Below, one piece after another: positions 44,291 to 54,285 of a stretch of DNA of 64,000 bases. The stretch's first letter is position 1. Every line of letters starts with the position of its first letter. The stretch lies in the NCBI GenBank assembly GCA_025454405.1, contig JALOON010000029.1:62001-126000 (forward strand). The letters run 5' to 3'. The position numbers and the translations under genes are program-made. The notes beneath the pieces are model-generated. The model saw only the letters and a list, made by a program, of their open reading frames with translations, made no database searches and was not told the DNA's origin. Source of the DNA: Oscillatoriaceae cyanobacterium Prado104. Lineage in GTDB: Bacteria; Cyanobacteriota; Cyanobacteriia; Cyanobacteriales; Microcoleaceae.

Positions 44291-44923
44291 ATGGCAAATT
44301 ACAAAACTGTGTTGTTGTTTAACAGTCTAACTTTACTGTTAATCGGGCTAGTAACTGCCTGCTTGAGTTCGATCGGTTCCTCGGTAAAAGGATTGTTCTT
44401 GCCGCCTTGTCTCGCTACGTATCCGGGTGCGGGCTTCTTTTTTTTGACATTTCAAATGTTATTTTATTTAGCGGTAATGGTCTGTATTTTTACTTGGGGC
44501 TTGCTGAAGATCGTGCAGCCCGATCGCCCGGAAAATCGATTTATTTTATATTCTGCACTGTTTGTAGGTTGCTTTTTGTTTAATGAAGTTTTTCGCACTC
44601 ACGTTCACCTGGGACGCGCGGGTTTTCCGAAGGTGACGATCGTCATATTTTACGCCGCGCTGGCTATTGCCTACGGCTTAAGTTTTCGGAGGCAAATTAA
44701 ATTGAGTCCTTACCCTTTACTGCTGGGCGGTGTTGGGTTGTTATTTTTGGCCTTTTTTGCAGAAGCGCTGCCCGTACAAAATGAGATTGTTGCAAGTTTG
44801 TTAGAGGGAGTTCCGAAGTTATTGAGCGGCGTGAATATTGCACTGTATTTTTGGTTTTTGTGTCAGGGTTTGGTAGTGCGATCGCTCAATTTTTCCAAGT
44901 ACGATCGAACCACCTGTTTGTAG
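44291..44923 (+). CDS. Hypothetical multipass membrane protein
   Basis: The 210-residue protein has about six hydrophobic segments (for example SLTLLLIGLVTACLSSIG, FLTFQMLFYLAVMVCIF and LLLGGVGLLFLAFFAEALP). No family is recognised. A HVHLGRAGF loop is the only polar feature of note. Confidence 0.7.
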   Translation: MANYKTVLLFNSLTLLLIGLVTACLSSIGSSVKGLFLPPCLATYPGAGFFFLTFQMLFYLAVMVCIFTWGLLKIVQPDRPENRFILYSALFVGCFLFNEVFRTHVHLGRAGFPKVTIVIFYAALAIAYGLSFRRQIKLSPYPLLLGGVGLLFLAFFAEALPVQNEIVASLLEGVPKLLSGVNIALYFWFLCQGLVVRSLNFSKYDRTTCL

Positions 44924-44933
44924 TAATATCAAT

Positions 44934-45022
44934 AGTTTGTAGTAAGGACTAAAGTCCTGTTTGCCTCAAAATCTCCCAGGAATAGTCTTGCTCCCCCCTT
45001 AGTAAGGGGGGCTGGGGGGGAT
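44934..45022. repeat. AGGACTAAAGTCCT and GGGGG-rich elements
   Basis: One AGTAAGGACTAAAGTCCTG copy is followed by CTCCCCCCTTAGTAAGGGGGG and CTGGGGGGGATCG. The latter matches the MITE-like family at 11.2 kb and the insertion in queG. Confidence 0.65.
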
Positions 45023-45156
45023 CGAAGAGGCAAAAAAATACGCCTTAGCCCGATCGTTTGCAATCGCTCGCATCTTAGATTATTCTGGATTGCGAGACTT
45101 TAAACAAAAGTGCGACACTGTAAAAAAAGCAATTCATTAACTATTCGAGGTATTCC

Positions 45157-46149
45157 GTGAAACAAACTCTTATTAAACTGTTGAAAACAGGCTTCAATGC
45201 AAATAATTCTACCCAGAATTATCAATTAAGTTTATCAGAGACTCTAGAGCGGATTGACAAACTATTTGGTTGCGATCGCATTCTGAAAGAATTCGACAAA
45301 AACATTACAGTCCCTTACTACAATCAAAGCGAATGGGGCTATCGTTTCTATCATTCCGATCGAGGCTCCATCCACCTAGCTTTAAATTTTGATGGTGTAT
45401 TTAAGCCAGAGGGTTACTACGTCCAACCTCTAACAGTAGGCGAACAAATCGATCGGCTTGGTGCTAAAGACGTATTAGAAATTGGTTCGGGGAAAGCATT
45501 TAACAGCCTATTTTTAGCAGAAAAATACCCCAACGTTAAATTTACAGGAGTAGATTTGACACCATTGCATCTGAAACTCGCCCAGAAAAAAGCCAGTCAG
45601 GTTAATAATTTATCCTTTAAATTTGGGGATTTTAACCAAAAACTCGATTTTCCCGATCGCTCTTTTGATATTGTGTTTGCGGTCGAGTGCTTGTGCTATT
45701 CTACCAAACAACCCGAAGTAGCTCTTGCAGAAATTTTCCGCATCTTGCGTCCGGGCGGTCAACTAATTGTTTTTGATGGTTATCGCAAAGCCAAAATCGA
45801 AACATTCGATAAAGATTTGCAACTGGCTACCTGTTTGACAGAAACTAGCATGGCAGTGCAGCAAGGTTTTCTGGAGATTGAAAACTGGTTGAATGTCGCC
45901 AGTTCCATAGGTTTTGATGTCGAAACAAAGGAAGATTTATCTTTTGCTACTTTGCCCAATCTTGCGAGGTTGAAAAAACTATCTCTCAAATTTATCCAGT
46001 CCTCTTGGCGAGCTAATGTTATCGCTTTTTTGTTACCCAAATATTTAGTTAGAAATGCGATCGCCGGTTTGTTGATGGAGTTTATTTTCGCTCCGAAAAC
46101 AGGTTCTTGCAGTTATTGCAAAGTGATTTTAGAACGTCCGAAAGTTTAG
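45157..46149 (+). CDS. SAM-dependent methyltransferase
   Basis: The 330-residue protein has motif I VLEIGSGKAFNSLFLAEKYP, the acidic loop TGVDLTP, and the post-I segment SFDIVFAVECLCYSTKQPE with RILRPGGQLIVFDGYRK. This is a class I methyltransferase related to small-molecule C/N-methyltransferases. The start is GTG 45157 with CGAGG upstream. Substrate unknown; the gene stands alone. Confidence 0.82.
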   Translation: MKQTLIKLLKTGFNANNSTQNYQLSLSETLERIDKLFGCDRILKEFDKNITVPYYNQSEWGYRFYHSDRGSIHLALNFDGVFKPEGYYVQPLTVGEQIDRLGAKDVLEIGSGKAFNSLFLAEKYPNVKFTGVDLTPLHLKLAQKKASQVNNLSFKFGDFNQKLDFPDRSFDIVFAVECLCYSTKQPEVALAEIFRILRPGGQLIVFDGYRKAKIETFDKDLQLATCLTETSMAVQQGFLEIENWLNVASSIGFDVETKEDLSFATLPNLARLKKLSLKFIQSSWRANVIAFLLPKYLVRNAIAGLLMEFIFAPKTGSCSYCKVILERPKV

Positions 46150-46725
46150 GGCGTGGTTTCAGGCAGATCCCCCCCAGCCCCCCTTAAAAAGGGGGGAGCA
46201 AGAGTGTCAAAAAGTTTGGGGCGAGGTTTCAGGCAGATCCCCCCCAGCCCCCCTTTTTAAGGGGGGAGCAAGAGTGTTAAAGTTGGTATTGTTAAAAAAT
46301 AGCTTCAAAGTCCCCCTTTTTAAGGGGGATTTAGGGGGATCTAAATCTTTTAGTTCGATTGGTGTTCTAGAACGAAAAAACGAAAATTTGTAGGGGCGGG
46401 TTCGCCAACAATCTCCGGTAAAAATGCATAATCTTGTAAACCCGCCCTCACCCAACGAAAAATACAAATGTACCGCAATTACAGCAGTTTTCAGGTATGT
46501 GAGGGACGAAAGAAACCCGGTTTCGTAAGGGCGGTGCCCCCGTGCCCGCCCTCGGTTTGGAGGGGTGTACTTCATAAACTTGCAATCTGCTGTAATTGGT
46601 AAAACGTTCGTGTAAATAACGGCGGGGATGGGCGGGTTTATCAGACTGTTTGTCTATTTCCTAGATGGTTGGTGAACTCGCCCCTACAGGATTATGGAAT
46701 GTTTTTGATGAAGCTACATCACCAA
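46150..46725. repeat. Dense repeat block before ureC
   Basis: Two near-identical units starting CAGATCCCCCCCAGCCCCCC (about 46163 and 46223), a GTCCCCCTTTTTAAGGGGGA hairpin (about 46309-46332) ending TTTAGGGGGATCTAAA, GAAACCCGGTTTC near 46513, and two GGGGCGGGTTCGCC-type elements (46393 and about 46625) fill this 576-base gap. No gene is supported. Confidence 0.7.
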
Positions 46726-48450
46726 TTAAAACAGAAAATATCGCTGCGCCATCGGCAAAACAGTTGCCGGTTCGCAAATCAACAATTGCCCGTCCGCCCT
46801 CACTTCATAAGTTTCCGGATCTACCTCCATTTCCGGTAAATAATCGTTGAGTTTCATGTCTCGTTTGCTAATTTGCCGCGTCCCAGAAACCGCCACAGTT
46901 TGCTTTTGCAAACCTAGCTGTTTGGCAATATCTCGATCGCCCGCAGCCTGCGAAATAAATGTCAAAGAAGTTGCACCAATTGCGCCTCCAAAACTGCCAA
47001 ACATCGGCCGCATGTGCACTGGCTGAGGCGTTGGAATGCTGGCGTTAGCATCTCCCATTTGCGCGAAAGCGATCGCCCCTCCTTTAATTACCAATTCCGG
47101 TTTTACCCCAAAAAATGCCGGCCGCCACAAACACAAATCTGCCAATTTTCCCTCTTCCACCGAACCGACATACTGACTGATTCCGTGAGTAATTGCGGGA
47201 TTAATCGTGTATTTCGCAACGTACCGCTTCGCCCGAAAATTATCTGGTTCGCTGTTAGTAGAACCCGCATTCTCCCCGTTCAAAATTCCTCTTTGCACCT
47301 TCATTTTATGTGCCGTTTGCCAAGTCCGAATAATCACTTCCCCAACCCTTCCCATCGCCTGCGAGTCGGAAGAAATCATGCTAAACGCGCCCAAATCGTG
47401 CAAAATATCTTCAGCAGCAATAGTCTCTCTTCTAATTCTCGATTCCGCAAAAGCCACATCTTCAGGAATCCCCCGATCTAAATGGTGGCACACCATCAAC
47501 ATATCTAAATGTTCTTCTAAAGTGTTGACAGTGTAAGGGCGAGTCGGGTTAGTAGACGAAGGCAAAACATTAGCTTGCCCGCAAACTTTAATAATATCCG
47601 GTGCGTGTCCGCCACCCGCACCTTCTGTGTGGTAAGTGTGGATGGCGCGATTTTTAAATGCAGCAATTGTAGCTTCCACAAATCCCGCTTCGTTGAGAGT
47701 ATCCGTGTGAATTGCCACTTGCACGTCGTATTCGTCAGCTACACTCAAACAAGTGTCGATCGTTGCTGGTGTAGTTCCCCAATCTTCGTGCAGTTTCAAA
47801 CCCATTGCACCGGCCAATATTTGTTCGACTAATCCTTGGGGTTGGCTGCTATTTCCTTTACCTAAAAACCCGAGATTTACCGGAAAAGCATCGGCGGCTT
47901 GCAGCATTCGATATATGTGCCAAGGGCCGGGAGTGCAAGTTGTGGCGTTTGTACCCGTCGCCGGGCCTGTTCCTCCTCCGATCATTGTGGTGATTCCAGA
48001 GGCGATCGCGACTTCGATTTGTTGCGGGCAAATAAAGTGAATGTGAGTGTCAATTCCGCCTGCTGTAAGAATCATTCCTTCGCCGGCAATGACTTCTGTA
48101 CCGGGTCCGATAATAATATCTACTCTATCTTGAATGTAAGGATTTCCGGCTTTGCCAATTTTTAAAATTTTGCCGTCTTTAATGCCGATATCTGCTTTGA
48201 CAATTCCCCACCAATCCAAGATTAAAGCATTAGTAATTACCGTGTCAACTGCGCCATCATTATTAGAAATCGGCGACTGTCCCATGCCGTCGCGAATTAC
48301 CTTACCGCCGCCGAATTTGACTTCATCGCCGTAGGTTGTCAAGTCTCGTTCGACTTCTATTAACAATTCTGTATCGGCCAAACGCACGCGATCGCCCGTT
48401 GTCGGTCCGAAGGTTTCCGCGTAAGCGCGGCGGCTCATTCTATAAGTCAT
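46726..48450 (-). CDS. ureC: Urease alpha (catalytic) subunit
   Basis: The 574-residue protein is a full-length UreC. Nickel ligands are visible in [10 protein letters not shown] and in [10 protein letters not shown]; the carbamylated Lys is in [12 protein letters not shown], and the mobile flap Cys-His is in [10 protein letters not shown]. It hydrolyses urea to ammonia and carbamate. The first ATG ([12 protein letters not shown]) is used; ATG 48438 is also possible. It is separated from ureDAB by two GT61 genes, about 3.6 kb. Confidence 0.97.
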   Translation of the reverse strand: MTYRMSRRAYAETFGPTTGDRVRLADTELLIEVERDLTTYGDEVKFGGGKVIRDGMGQSPISNNDGAVDTVITNALILDWWGIVKADIGIKDGKILKIGKAGNPYIQDRVDIIIGPGTEVIAGEGMILTAGGIDTHIHFICPQQIEVAIASGITTMIGGGTGPATGTNATTCTPGPWHIYRMLQAADAFPVNLGFLGKGNSSQPQGLVEQILAGAMGLKLHEDWGTTPATIDTCLSVADEYDVQVAIHTDTLNEAGFVEATIAAFKNRAIHTYHTEGAGGGHAPDIIKVCGQANVLPSSTNPTRPYTVNTLEEHLDMLMVCHHLDRGIPEDVAFAESRIRRETIAAEDILHDLGAFSMISSDSQAMGRVGEVIIRTWQTAHKMKVQRGILNGENAGSTNSEPDNFRAKRYVAKYTINPAITHGISQYVGSVEEGKLADLCLWRPAFFGVKPELVIKGGAIAFAQMGDANASIPTPQPVHMRPMFGSFGGAIGATSLTFISQAAGDRDIAKQLGLQKQTVAVSGTRQISKRDMKLNDYLPEMEVDPETYEVRADGQLLICEPATVLPMAQRYFLF

Positions 48451-48503
48451 ATTACTTAGTCACTCCTCAGATTTTATCGATGTTACGCAATTACTAAGCT
48501 GCT

Positions 48504-48749
48504 TTATTTTACACTAATTATTTGCCAACAGTTCTTGCCTGCTGCATCCCTTCGGTAAACTAAACAAATGGTTTGAAACATTTCTGATAGCGCTTCTACT
48601 ATAGATAATGACCGTTCTGGCAGAAGCTGCAACTCATGATTGCGGTGCAGTTTGTCAATTTCTTCTGTCCGCAACTCATCTATCGTAGCTGTTAAAATCT
48701 TGGAATTCTCATGTTTAATAAACTTGGAGTCTCAATTATCATTGCGCAT
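48504..48749 (-). pseudogene. Possible small gene with an in-frame TGA
   Basis: From ATG 48749 the frame reads MRNDN, TGA (48732-48734), then 75 codons of protein-like sequence (DSKFIKHENSKILTATIDEL ... IVEALSEMFQTICLVYRRDA ... WQIISVK) to TAA 48504. No family is recognised. It may be a decayed gene, or one with an unseen start. It lies in the gap 48451-48921, whose other part (48835-48915) is a CAACTCTCAACTC repeat. Confidence 0.35.
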
Positions 48750-48921
48750 CACTGCAATTTGAAAAATATCAAATATGGTTAAAAAATCAGAATAATGAAC
48801 GGCGTTATTCGGGGTTGCAGTGTCATCGATCGACTATCAACTCTCAACTCTCAATTGTCAACTCTCAATTGTCCACTGTCAACTTTCAACTCTCTATTCT
48901 CTACTCTCTACTCTCAAATGT

Positions 48922-50040
48922 TTAATCAAGCATTTTCTTAATTTCCCTTTGCAAAACCTCAGTATCTACTGTCATGTCATAGGCTTGCAAACTCCAATGT
49001 TCTGGATCGTTACTGGGTTCAACCATATAGGAGTAGTCGAGCCCCAGTATTTGAGAAATGTAATAGAAATAAGGCGGAGTATAGCCTCCATTAAAAAATT
49101 CTAACACTTTAGTACCTGGTTTGCACCACAGCAGATTTGTGAAACCAGCACCGTGAGGGCCGACAATTATTGCTGCTTCTTGAAACAGCCGAATTTGTTC
49201 GTCAACGGGGCGAGATATATCTTCCAAAATTTCAAAACCAAATTTCTGCAATACTTCTCTAACCTCTGCTTCATTTTTCACCCGACGCTTGACAGATCTT
49301 GAGATGTAAATTTTCCTGGTTGCTTCGCTGGTTTCCGGCGGGCAGAATCTGTTGCGCAAGTCGAGAATATCCGGTATGGCATTCGACATATTGTTTCCCA
49401 AGATTGCGGATTCAGTCTGAATTTCTTCTTGCCAATTTCTAGTATCTATCAGCGCACTTTTGGGAATCCCCAATTTTTGTAAGTATTCTGTCTCGTAATT
49501 GGTATTGCGCAGGGGATAGCAGATTTTCACTTCTTCCCAAATGCCTTGACCGAAAACCTTTTCGATCCGACACAGCTTGCTTAATGTCCCCATGATAAAA
49601 TCGTAATACCCGCCCCAAAAGTGCGACCAAGGAGCGATAACTGTGGGGAATTTTACCTGCTTGAGTTTGTAGGGCAAGTCCAGCAGACCGGAAGCATTGC
49701 CGTAATCTAAGTCTAACATCGATTTCCCGTTAATTAAAACTGTTCCCGATCGGCAAATACTTAACGATTTTATGCGATCGCCTACTCCAATCTGCCAAAT
49801 ATAATATTTGTCAAAGTTTACAGTAAAATCCTTGACTAACCATTGAGAATCCACGCCATTTAAAGATTTTAAGGCAGGTAAAACAACTGGTTTGTAATCT
49901 TTTTGGTAAAGAATCGCATCTTCTAGCATCTTGATGCTGGCATCCCGATCGAGCGGGTTTCTCCAAACTTTACTTGCTGCCACCAGCAAGCTAAATTTAA
50001 ACTTTTGCTTTAAATCATCTACGGATCTTGTGACTTTCAT
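48922..50040 (-). CDS. GT61-family glycosyltransferase
   Basis: The 372-residue protein has the DUF563/GT61 signature VDEQIRLFQEAAIIVGPHGA, followed by GFTNLLWCKPGTKVLEFF, plus a central VIAPWSHFWGGYYDF. These enzymes transfer sugars in capsular or extracellular polysaccharide synthesis. It is a paralogue of the gene at 50675-51802. Both sit between ureB and ureC on the same strand, out of functional context. Confidence 0.85.
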   Translation of the reverse strand: MKVTRSVDDLKQKFKFSLLVAASKVWRNPLDRDASIKMLEDAILYQKDYKPVVLPALKSLNGVDSQWLVKDFTVNFDKYYIWQIGVGDRIKSLSICRSGTVLINGKSMLDLDYGNASGLLDLPYKLKQVKFPTVIAPWSHFWGGYYDFIMGTLSKLCRIEKVFGQGIWEEVKICYPLRNTNYETEYLQKLGIPKSALIDTRNWQEEIQTESAILGNNMSNAIPDILDLRNRFCPPETSEATRKIYISRSVKRRVKNEAEVREVLQKFGFEILEDISRPVDEQIRLFQEAAIIVGPHGAGFTNLLWCKPGTKVLEFFNGGYTPPYFYYISQILGLDYSYMVEPSNDPEHWSLQAYDMTVDTEVLQREIKKMLD

Positions 50041-50674
50041 AAACGATTTATTTTTTGTGTAAAATCATTAAAAAAGATTAATATATAATATAAAAGCAGT
50101 CGGGATGAGAATGCTTAACTATTAATTAACAGTTATGACCCGTCAATGTCCTAACTGCTTTGGCTATTCCTTTACCCGGTGGCAGGTATAGCAGAAGGAA
50201 GAAGGAAGAAGGAAGAAGGAAGAAGGAAGAAGGAAGAAGGAAGAGGTAATAATGGCAAGGGTTTGGGCGCTCAATAATGTCCTAACTGTCTTGGCGGTTG
50301 CTATAAAAACCCCCATTTAACGAAAGGGATAGAGAAAAATTAGCGATCGACCTTCAAGGGGATACCAAACCTGGATTTGAGATCGCACTCCTAGAGACAC
50401 GCACTCTCTATGCAGGGATATGTAGGGTGCGCGGTGCGCACCTTACCGCCATCATTCCTGCATCAAACTAATTTTTGCGTCGGGATTGTATGAGTAATTT
50501 CTACTCGATCGAAAAAATCTTTACATTAATTCGCAATCGGACTCTGGGTTATTATAGCAGTCCCAAATCATTTGTAAAGTTTTTACCCCACCCCAACCCG
50601 ACCCTTACTAAGGGCGAGGGAGTAAGAAATTTACAAATCATTTGCGATCGCTATAGTTATCGATCTAACAAAAT
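50041..50674. repeat. Gap between the GT61 genes: GAAGGAAG tract, palindrome and a CTATAG element
   Basis: A GAAGGAAG tract lies at 50195-50246, a GTGCGCGGTGCGCACC palindrome at about 50423-50440, and a complete CTATAG-type element at 50553-50656. Two short zinc-knuckle-like codon runs with CPNC (at 50135-50191 and 50278-50343) look like relics. No real gene is seen. Confidence 0.65.
50553..50656. mobile_element. CTATAG-type MITE (complete copy)
   Basis: This 104-base element begins TATAGCAGTCCCAAATCATT and ends AAATCATTTGCGATCGCTATAG in inverted orientation, with a CCCCACCCCAACCCGACCCTT arm inside. Two fused copies lie at 62161-62363 and one truncated end at 1076-1101. Confidence 0.7.
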
Positions 50675-51802
50675 TTATCCCAGGATTTTGGTGAGTTCCC
50701 TTCTCAAAACCTCTGCATCTACCGTCATATCCATGCCAATTAAACTCCAATCTTCTGAAGCATCGCTGTCATCAACGGTACAGGAATATTCTAACCCCAA
50801 AATCTGACAAATGTAATAATAGAAGGGCGGAGTATACCCTGCATAAAAGAATTCCATCACTTTAGTACCGGGCTGACACCACAGCAAATTTGTAAAAGCA
50901 GCACCGTGAGGACCGACAATAACAGCAGCTTCTGCAAACAAGCGAATTTGTTCGTCAACGCTGCGATCGGCATCTTCTACAATTTCAAAGTCAAATTCTT
51001 GCAAAACCTCCCGCACTTGCGCCTCATTTATCACTTGGCGCCTGCTTTTTCTAGATAGATAAAGTTTGCGGTAAGGCTTGATGTTTTCCTGAGGGCAAAA
51101 TTTACTGCGCAACAGATTTAGATCGTAAGGGCTGGGAAAATACCAGTCTTGATTGTTGCCTACCACGGCGCATTCTGCATGGTAGGTAGTGTCGCGATCG
51201 CGAGAGTCGATTAGCGAACTTTCGGGAATACCCAATTTTGCCAGGAATTCCCGCTCAAATCTTGTATGGCGGAGGGGATAACAAATTTTTGCTTCTTGCC
51301 AAATTTCTTTGCCAAAAGCTTCCTCGATCCGGCACAGTTTCGCCAGGACAAAAATGACATAATCGTAATAACTGCACCACAAATGCGACCAAGGAGCAAC
51401 TACCAACGGATAGGTAATTTGATGAGGTTTGTAAGGCCATTCGAGAATACCCGCACCGCTGATCCGAAAATCCAAATCTAAAAGCAGCTTGTTGTTGAGC
51501 AGCGTGTTTCCAGAGGAACAAAGAGTTATCGAATCTATTTGTTCCGTAGCGCAGATTTTCCAAACATAATCGGGGTCAAAAGACACTACTCTTTCTGTGG
51601 GAAAATAAAGAGAAGGCACGTGATTTACCGAGAGTAATTGTGGTATTTTAATGGCATCGTGCTGCTTTTTGTAAACGATGCTGTTGTCTAGCAATTTGAT
51701 GCTGGTGCGTCGGTCTAAAGGGGTTCTCCAGACGCGCCTAGAAGTAGCCAGCAAGCTCTGTTTTAACAGCAGTTTTAGCTGGTCGATTAATTTTGGATTC
51801 AT
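50675..51802 (-). CDS. GT61-family glycosyltransferase (paralogue)
   Basis: The protein has 375 residues from ATG 51802 (MNPKLIDQLKLL). It shares with its neighbour VDEQIRLFAEAAVIVGPHGA, then AFTNLLWCQPGTKVMEFF, the VVAPWSHLWCSYYDY block and the ending TVDAEVLRRELTKILG. The similarity runs over the full length, so the pair arose by tandem duplication. Role in polysaccharide synthesis is inferred from the family. Confidence 0.85.
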   Translation of the reverse strand: MNPKLIDQLKLLLKQSLLATSRRVWRTPLDRRTSIKLLDNSIVYKKQHDAIKIPQLLSVNHVPSLYFPTERVVSFDPDYVWKICATEQIDSITLCSSGNTLLNNKLLLDLDFRISGAGILEWPYKPHQITYPLVVAPWSHLWCSYYDYVIFVLAKLCRIEEAFGKEIWQEAKICYPLRHTRFEREFLAKLGIPESSLIDSRDRDTTYHAECAVVGNNQDWYFPSPYDLNLLRSKFCPQENIKPYRKLYLSRKSRRQVINEAQVREVLQEFDFEIVEDADRSVDEQIRLFAEAAVIVGPHGAAFTNLLWCQPGTKVMEFFYAGYTPPFYYYICQILGLEYSCTVDDSDASEDWSLIGMDMTVDAEVLRRELTKILG

Positions 51803-52106
51803 GGTAAGCTTGGAATTTGTAAGTTCGCGACTCCAACAATTACAGTGCTTGAGGCATTTACTAGGTGATGTAGGACGCGCACTGCGCACCTTGCCGCTAT
51901 TAGTAGCGTGTCAAACTACTTGTTGCTTAAGCTCTGAATTAGTATCGATCGCAAACAGCCGGTTTTAACTCGGTCAAAAGTCAGAAAACTAACACCCTTT
52001 CTCCAAAAAAATGCAATTGCAGGCAAGCTTTAAAGTCTGACTGCCCTCAGCCATACCTCCGCTTCGCAGCGCCCCATTATTCAGCACAAATCTCAAATGT
52101 CAAATG
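51803..52106. other. Gap between ureB and the GT61 genes
   Basis: It holds one GCGCACTGCGCACC palindrome (about 51872-51886). No gene, RNA or other structured element was seen. Confidence 0.5.
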
Positions 52107-52412
52107 TTATAGTGTACCGTCTACTTTCCCATTAAATCCGTAAACTTGACGGCTGCCGGCAAAAGGCACCAACTGAATTTCTCTTTCATCTCCCGGCTCA
52201 AATCTCACTGCCGTACCTGCAGGAATATCTAACCGCATTCCTTTTGCTCGCTCTCGATCGAATTCTAAAGCTTCGTTTGCTTCAAAAAAGTGATAGTGGG
52301 AACCGACTTGAATCGGTCGATCGCCCGTATTTGCTACTAACAAGCGCACCGTCGGGCGATCGGCATTTAATTCTATTTCGCCTTCTGAAACGATCGTTTC
52401 TCCCGGAATCAT
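52107..52412 (-). CDS. ureB: Urease beta subunit
   Basis: The 101-residue protein ([16 protein letters not shown]) has the UreB motifs [19 protein letters not shown] and [16 protein letters not shown] lies directly upstream of ATG 52412. It lies 59 bases after ureA and forms the trimer-of-trimers urease core with UreA and UreC. Confidence 0.96.
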   Translation of the reverse strand: MIPGETIVSEGEIELNADRPTVRLLVANTGDRPIQVGSHYHFFEANEALEFDRERAKGMRLDIPAGTAVRFEPGDEREIQLVPFAGSRQVYGFNGKVDGTL

Positions 52413-52471
52413 ATCAACCTCCTGCTAGTTTTTGGGACTCAATCTCTGCGGTTCAATTTTTAACGCATCTG

Positions 52472-52774
52472 TTAACGGATCGGATCGTGTACTGTTACCA
52501 ACTTAGTTCCATCGGGAAAAGTCGCCTCAACCTGGACTTCGTGCACCATTTCCGGTATCCCTTCCATCACGTCTTCCCGCGTTAGGAGAGTCGTCCCGTA
52601 ACTCATTAAATCTGCGACGGTTAGTCCATCTCTTGCCCCTTCTAAAATCGCTGCTGAAATGTAGGCTATCGCTTCTGGATAGTTTAATTTTAAACCTCTT
52701 TGTTTCCGGCGCTCTGCTAACAGGGCGGCGGTGAAAATCAGCAGCTTGTCTTTTTCTTGGGGCGTGAGTTGCAT
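52472..52774 (-). CDS. ureA: Urease gamma subunit
   Basis: The 100-residue protein ([20 protein letters not shown]) has the UreA motifs [20 protein letters not shown] and [13 protein letters not shown]. It is complete and follows ureD on the same strand with a 166-base gap. Confidence 0.96.
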   Translation of the reverse strand: MQLTPQEKDKLLIFTAALLAERRKQRGLKLNYPEAIAYISAAILEGARDGLTVADLMSYGTTLLTREDVMEGIPEMVHEVQVEATFPDGTKLVTVHDPIR

Positions 52775-52940
52775 TGTTATTCTTGTGAGGGCGATCGAAC
52801 TGCTTGTTTGAGTTCAACTATACACTTGACAAAGATAGTGTTAACATCCACTGCGTGTCAAGGGGCTGCGCGGTGCTTTTTATGTGTTACATTTATTTGT
52901 AACAGTTGAAAGAGCAACTATTCGCAACTCAAATACTATC

Positions 52941-53855
52941 CTATAGTATCCAAAGTCGGGGCAAACAGCAAGGGCGATCGGCAAAAGACAAGCGCAACAA
53001 TTGCCAAATGCGGACAAACCAGTCTCTAGCGGCAGCGGTAGAATCGCCCCGATACCGACACAGCAAACCGTTGGGAATGCGAGTGACGCCGGCGTTTGAA
53101 GTGGTGGAATTAATTGTTGTTTTGCACTGCAGGGCGCGCACTTTTTCCACGATTTCTGCTGTCACCGGTTCGCCTACCCAAGCGAGGGTAGCTGTAACGG
53201 GTTTTCCAGCCAAACCGTGGGGACTTTCGAGCATTTTTTCCCCGCCTTTGAGCCATTGTCTGTCAATCCAAATCGGGCGGTTTTGCTGCCAGATTTCCGA
53301 GTGCGATCGCCATTCTCCCGAGCAGAATTTTTCACCCCTGGCGCTGCGTCCGAACCGCGTAATTTCCCACAGCAAAATTCTCGCTTGCGGCGCTAATTCT
53401 ACGCGCAAATCTTGCCTGTAAATTGCGCCCTCAAAAACTATTGTTTCTTGAGGCAGCCATTCCAAAACAGCACCGGAATCGATGTTCAGCTCGATATTTT
53501 GTTGTGCTTGCTGTCCGTTGCTGCGATAAATTTTACCAGCGGCGGCCGTGGTAATTAAAGCTTTGGCATTGGCTTCTAGTTGGAAGTTGAGAGACAGCCG
53601 ATCGCCCCCAACAACTCCCCCCGCCGTGTGCAAAATTGCCGTGTGGCAAACTTCTTTTCCCTCAGGATAAAAGGGACGCTGCACTTTGAGCGGGGCTTGC
53701 ATTTCATTGCGAATAATTTGAGTTTTGCCGCTGCGGTTAGCATAGGCTAAATTGAGGCGACCGTGCCAATTGTTTTGAACTGTATTTGTAGGTAGTTCGA
53801 TCGAAGTTTCTCTCACAAGTTTTTGCCGTAGCCTAATACACGATCTATCATACAT
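52941..53855 (-). CDS. ureD: Urease accessory protein UreD
   Basis: The 304-residue protein has the UreD motifs HTAGGVVGGDRLSLNF, LEWLPQETIVFEGA and ITRFGRSARGE. It binds apo-urease during nickel activation with UreF and UreG, which are not in this window. It is the first gene of the split ureDAB-C unit and divergent from fmdA. Confidence 0.92.
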   Translation of the reverse strand: MYDRSCIRLRQKLVRETSIELPTNTVQNNWHGRLNLAYANRSGKTQIIRNEMQAPLKVQRPFYPEGKEVCHTAILHTAGGVVGGDRLSLNFQLEANAKALITTAAAGKIYRSNGQQAQQNIELNIDSGAVLEWLPQETIVFEGAIYRQDLRVELAPQARILLWEITRFGRSARGEKFCSGEWRSHSEIWQQNRPIWIDRQWLKGGEKMLESPHGLAGKPVTATLAWVGEPVTAEIVEKVRALQCKTTINSTTSNAGVTRIPNGLLCRYRGDSTAAARDWFVRIWQLLRLSFADRPCCLPRLWIL

Positions 53856-54027
53856 CCTACATCCTACAGAATTCTGACTCCTGACTCGCGAATTCTGACA
53901 AAATACAGCTCGACCTTAGAGAATCCAATTCACAATTCTTGCTCTGATCTCCCGAATTCTCTGCGTATTAAAAACATTTACTCTCCAAAATATACCGCGA
54001 ATGGCGTGCGGGCGAACAACTTTTTTA

Positions 54028-54046
54028 AATAATGATAATCGTTATC
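54028..54046. promoter_or_regulatory. Fur/Zur-like box between ureD and fmdA
   Basis: AATAATGATAATCGTTATC matches the classical 19-base Fur consensus at 17 of 19 positions and the cyanobacterial Zur pattern TGATAATNATTATCA at most positions. It lies about 170 bases from ureD and 240 bases from fmdA. The metal sensed cannot be told from sequence. Confidence 0.6.
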
Positions 54047-54136
54047 TATTCTTTGTGCGATCGCCACTGAATTACTATTAAATTAGTATAAAGATTTACA
54101 TTTATTGACGATCGAATCAGCGAAGATGTGCCTTAC

Positions 54137-54250
54137 ATAAAACACGCCCGCGATCGTAACATAAAACACCGCCGCGAGCGTGATAAAACACGCCCGCGAG
54201 CGTGATAAAACACGCCCGCGAGCGTACATAAAACACGCCCGCAAGCGAAG
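54137..54250 (+). repeat. Five tandem 22-24 base repeats before fmdA
   Basis: Five units of ATAAAACACGCCCGCGAGCG type, at 54137, 54161, 54183, 54205 and 54228, end 36 bases before fmdA. They are not CRISPR repeats, since no variable spacers occur. They may affect mRNA or translation of fmdA. Confidence 0.85.
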
Positions 54251-54285
54251 GCGCTGGCACTATTTTTCGCAGGGGAATACAGACT

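Noticed and set aside
50135-50343. Small zinc-knuckle ORFs with CPNC
   Set aside because: Both runs are very short, one starts after a stop, and they flank a GAAGGAAG tract; at most relics.
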